From assembly GCA_002015125.1 (NCBI GenBank), contig MUYB01000047.1:1-18002 (forward strand): a DNA stretch of 18,002 nt, read 5' to 3'. Each line of letters begins with the position of its first letter. Position 1 is the stretch's first letter. Below are positions 17,983-18,002 of the stretch, in pieces. The notes beneath the pieces were generated by a model, which saw only the letters and a list, made by a program, of their open reading frames with translations, did not search any database and was not told the origin of the DNA. This DNA comes from [Haemophilus] felis. Lineage in GTDB: Bacteria; Pseudomonadota; Gammaproteobacteria; Enterobacterales; Pasteurellaceae. The position numbers were made by a program, and so were the translations under genes.

Positions 17983-18002
17983 CGGTGTAATGGACAAAAA
18001 TG
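17983..18002 (+). repeat. Terminal inverted repeat, right copy
   Basis: The sequence CGGTGTAATGGACAAAAATG is the exact inverted copy of bases 1-20. It lies in the roughly 80 bases after the terminator that hold no other recognisable feature. Two copies facing outward at the exact window edges suggest that the same repeated element begins on both sides. Confidence 0.7.

Noticed and set aside
1..18002. Linear plasmid or phage genome with terminal inverted repeats
   Set aside because: The content is core chromosomal genes (proS, mnmA, nqr, oad) with no replication or phage functions. Twenty bases of inverted repeat at the edges fit an assembly break at a repeat better.

Overview
The window reads as chromosomal DNA of a Pasteurellaceae bacterium, most likely in the Haemophilus/Aggregatibacter group. 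The evidence is the protein set (ProS, MnmA, a complete Na+-NQR operon, BolA, OadGAB, a tna locus) and Hin-type DNA uptake sequences with the core AAGTGCGGT: one inside proS and an inverted pair that forms a terminator between nqrF and apbE. No tRNA, rRNA, CRISPR array, phage gene or intact transposase gene is visible.

Layout. Nearly everything from 108 to about 15160 is on the minus strand, so transcription runs right to left. The order from right to left is oadG-oadA-oadB-bolA ending in a Rho-independent terminator, then a structured leader, then nqrA-B-C-D-E-F ending in an uptake-sequence terminator. After that comes apbE behind its own palindrome-containing promoter, then nqrM, a HepT/MntA (HEPN/MNT) toxin-antitoxin pair, and mnmA. 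proS follows as a separate gene. On the plus strand, from about 15290 to 17880, lies a decayed tryptophanase/tryptophan-permease locus (tnaA, tnaB), each gene carrying several independent lesions.

How the genes work together. OadGAB (Na+-pumping oxaloacetate decarboxylase) and NqrABCDEF (Na+-pumping NADH:quinone reductase) are two primary sodium pumps encoded side by side. ApbE attaches FMN to NqrB and NqrC, and NqrM supplies iron for the NqrD/NqrE cluster, so the right-to-left run from nqrA to nqrM is a full build-and-mature module. HepT/MntA is placed inside the tail of that run and is coupled to mnmA by an ATGA stop/start overlap.

Most interesting points. (1) The nqrA leader can fold into a long multi-helix hairpin followed by a terminator-like hairpin, with a possible pseudoknot. 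(2) A 41-bp hairpin resembling two fused insertion-sequence ends sits exactly where the tnaA start codon should be, and both tna genes are broken. (3) The HepT/MntA module is inserted in the nqrM-mnmA operon. (4) A 26-bp perfect palindrome overlaps the apbE promoter. (5) The same 20-bp sequence, reading outward, forms both ends of the window. That suggests the window is a contig bounded by copies of one repeat.
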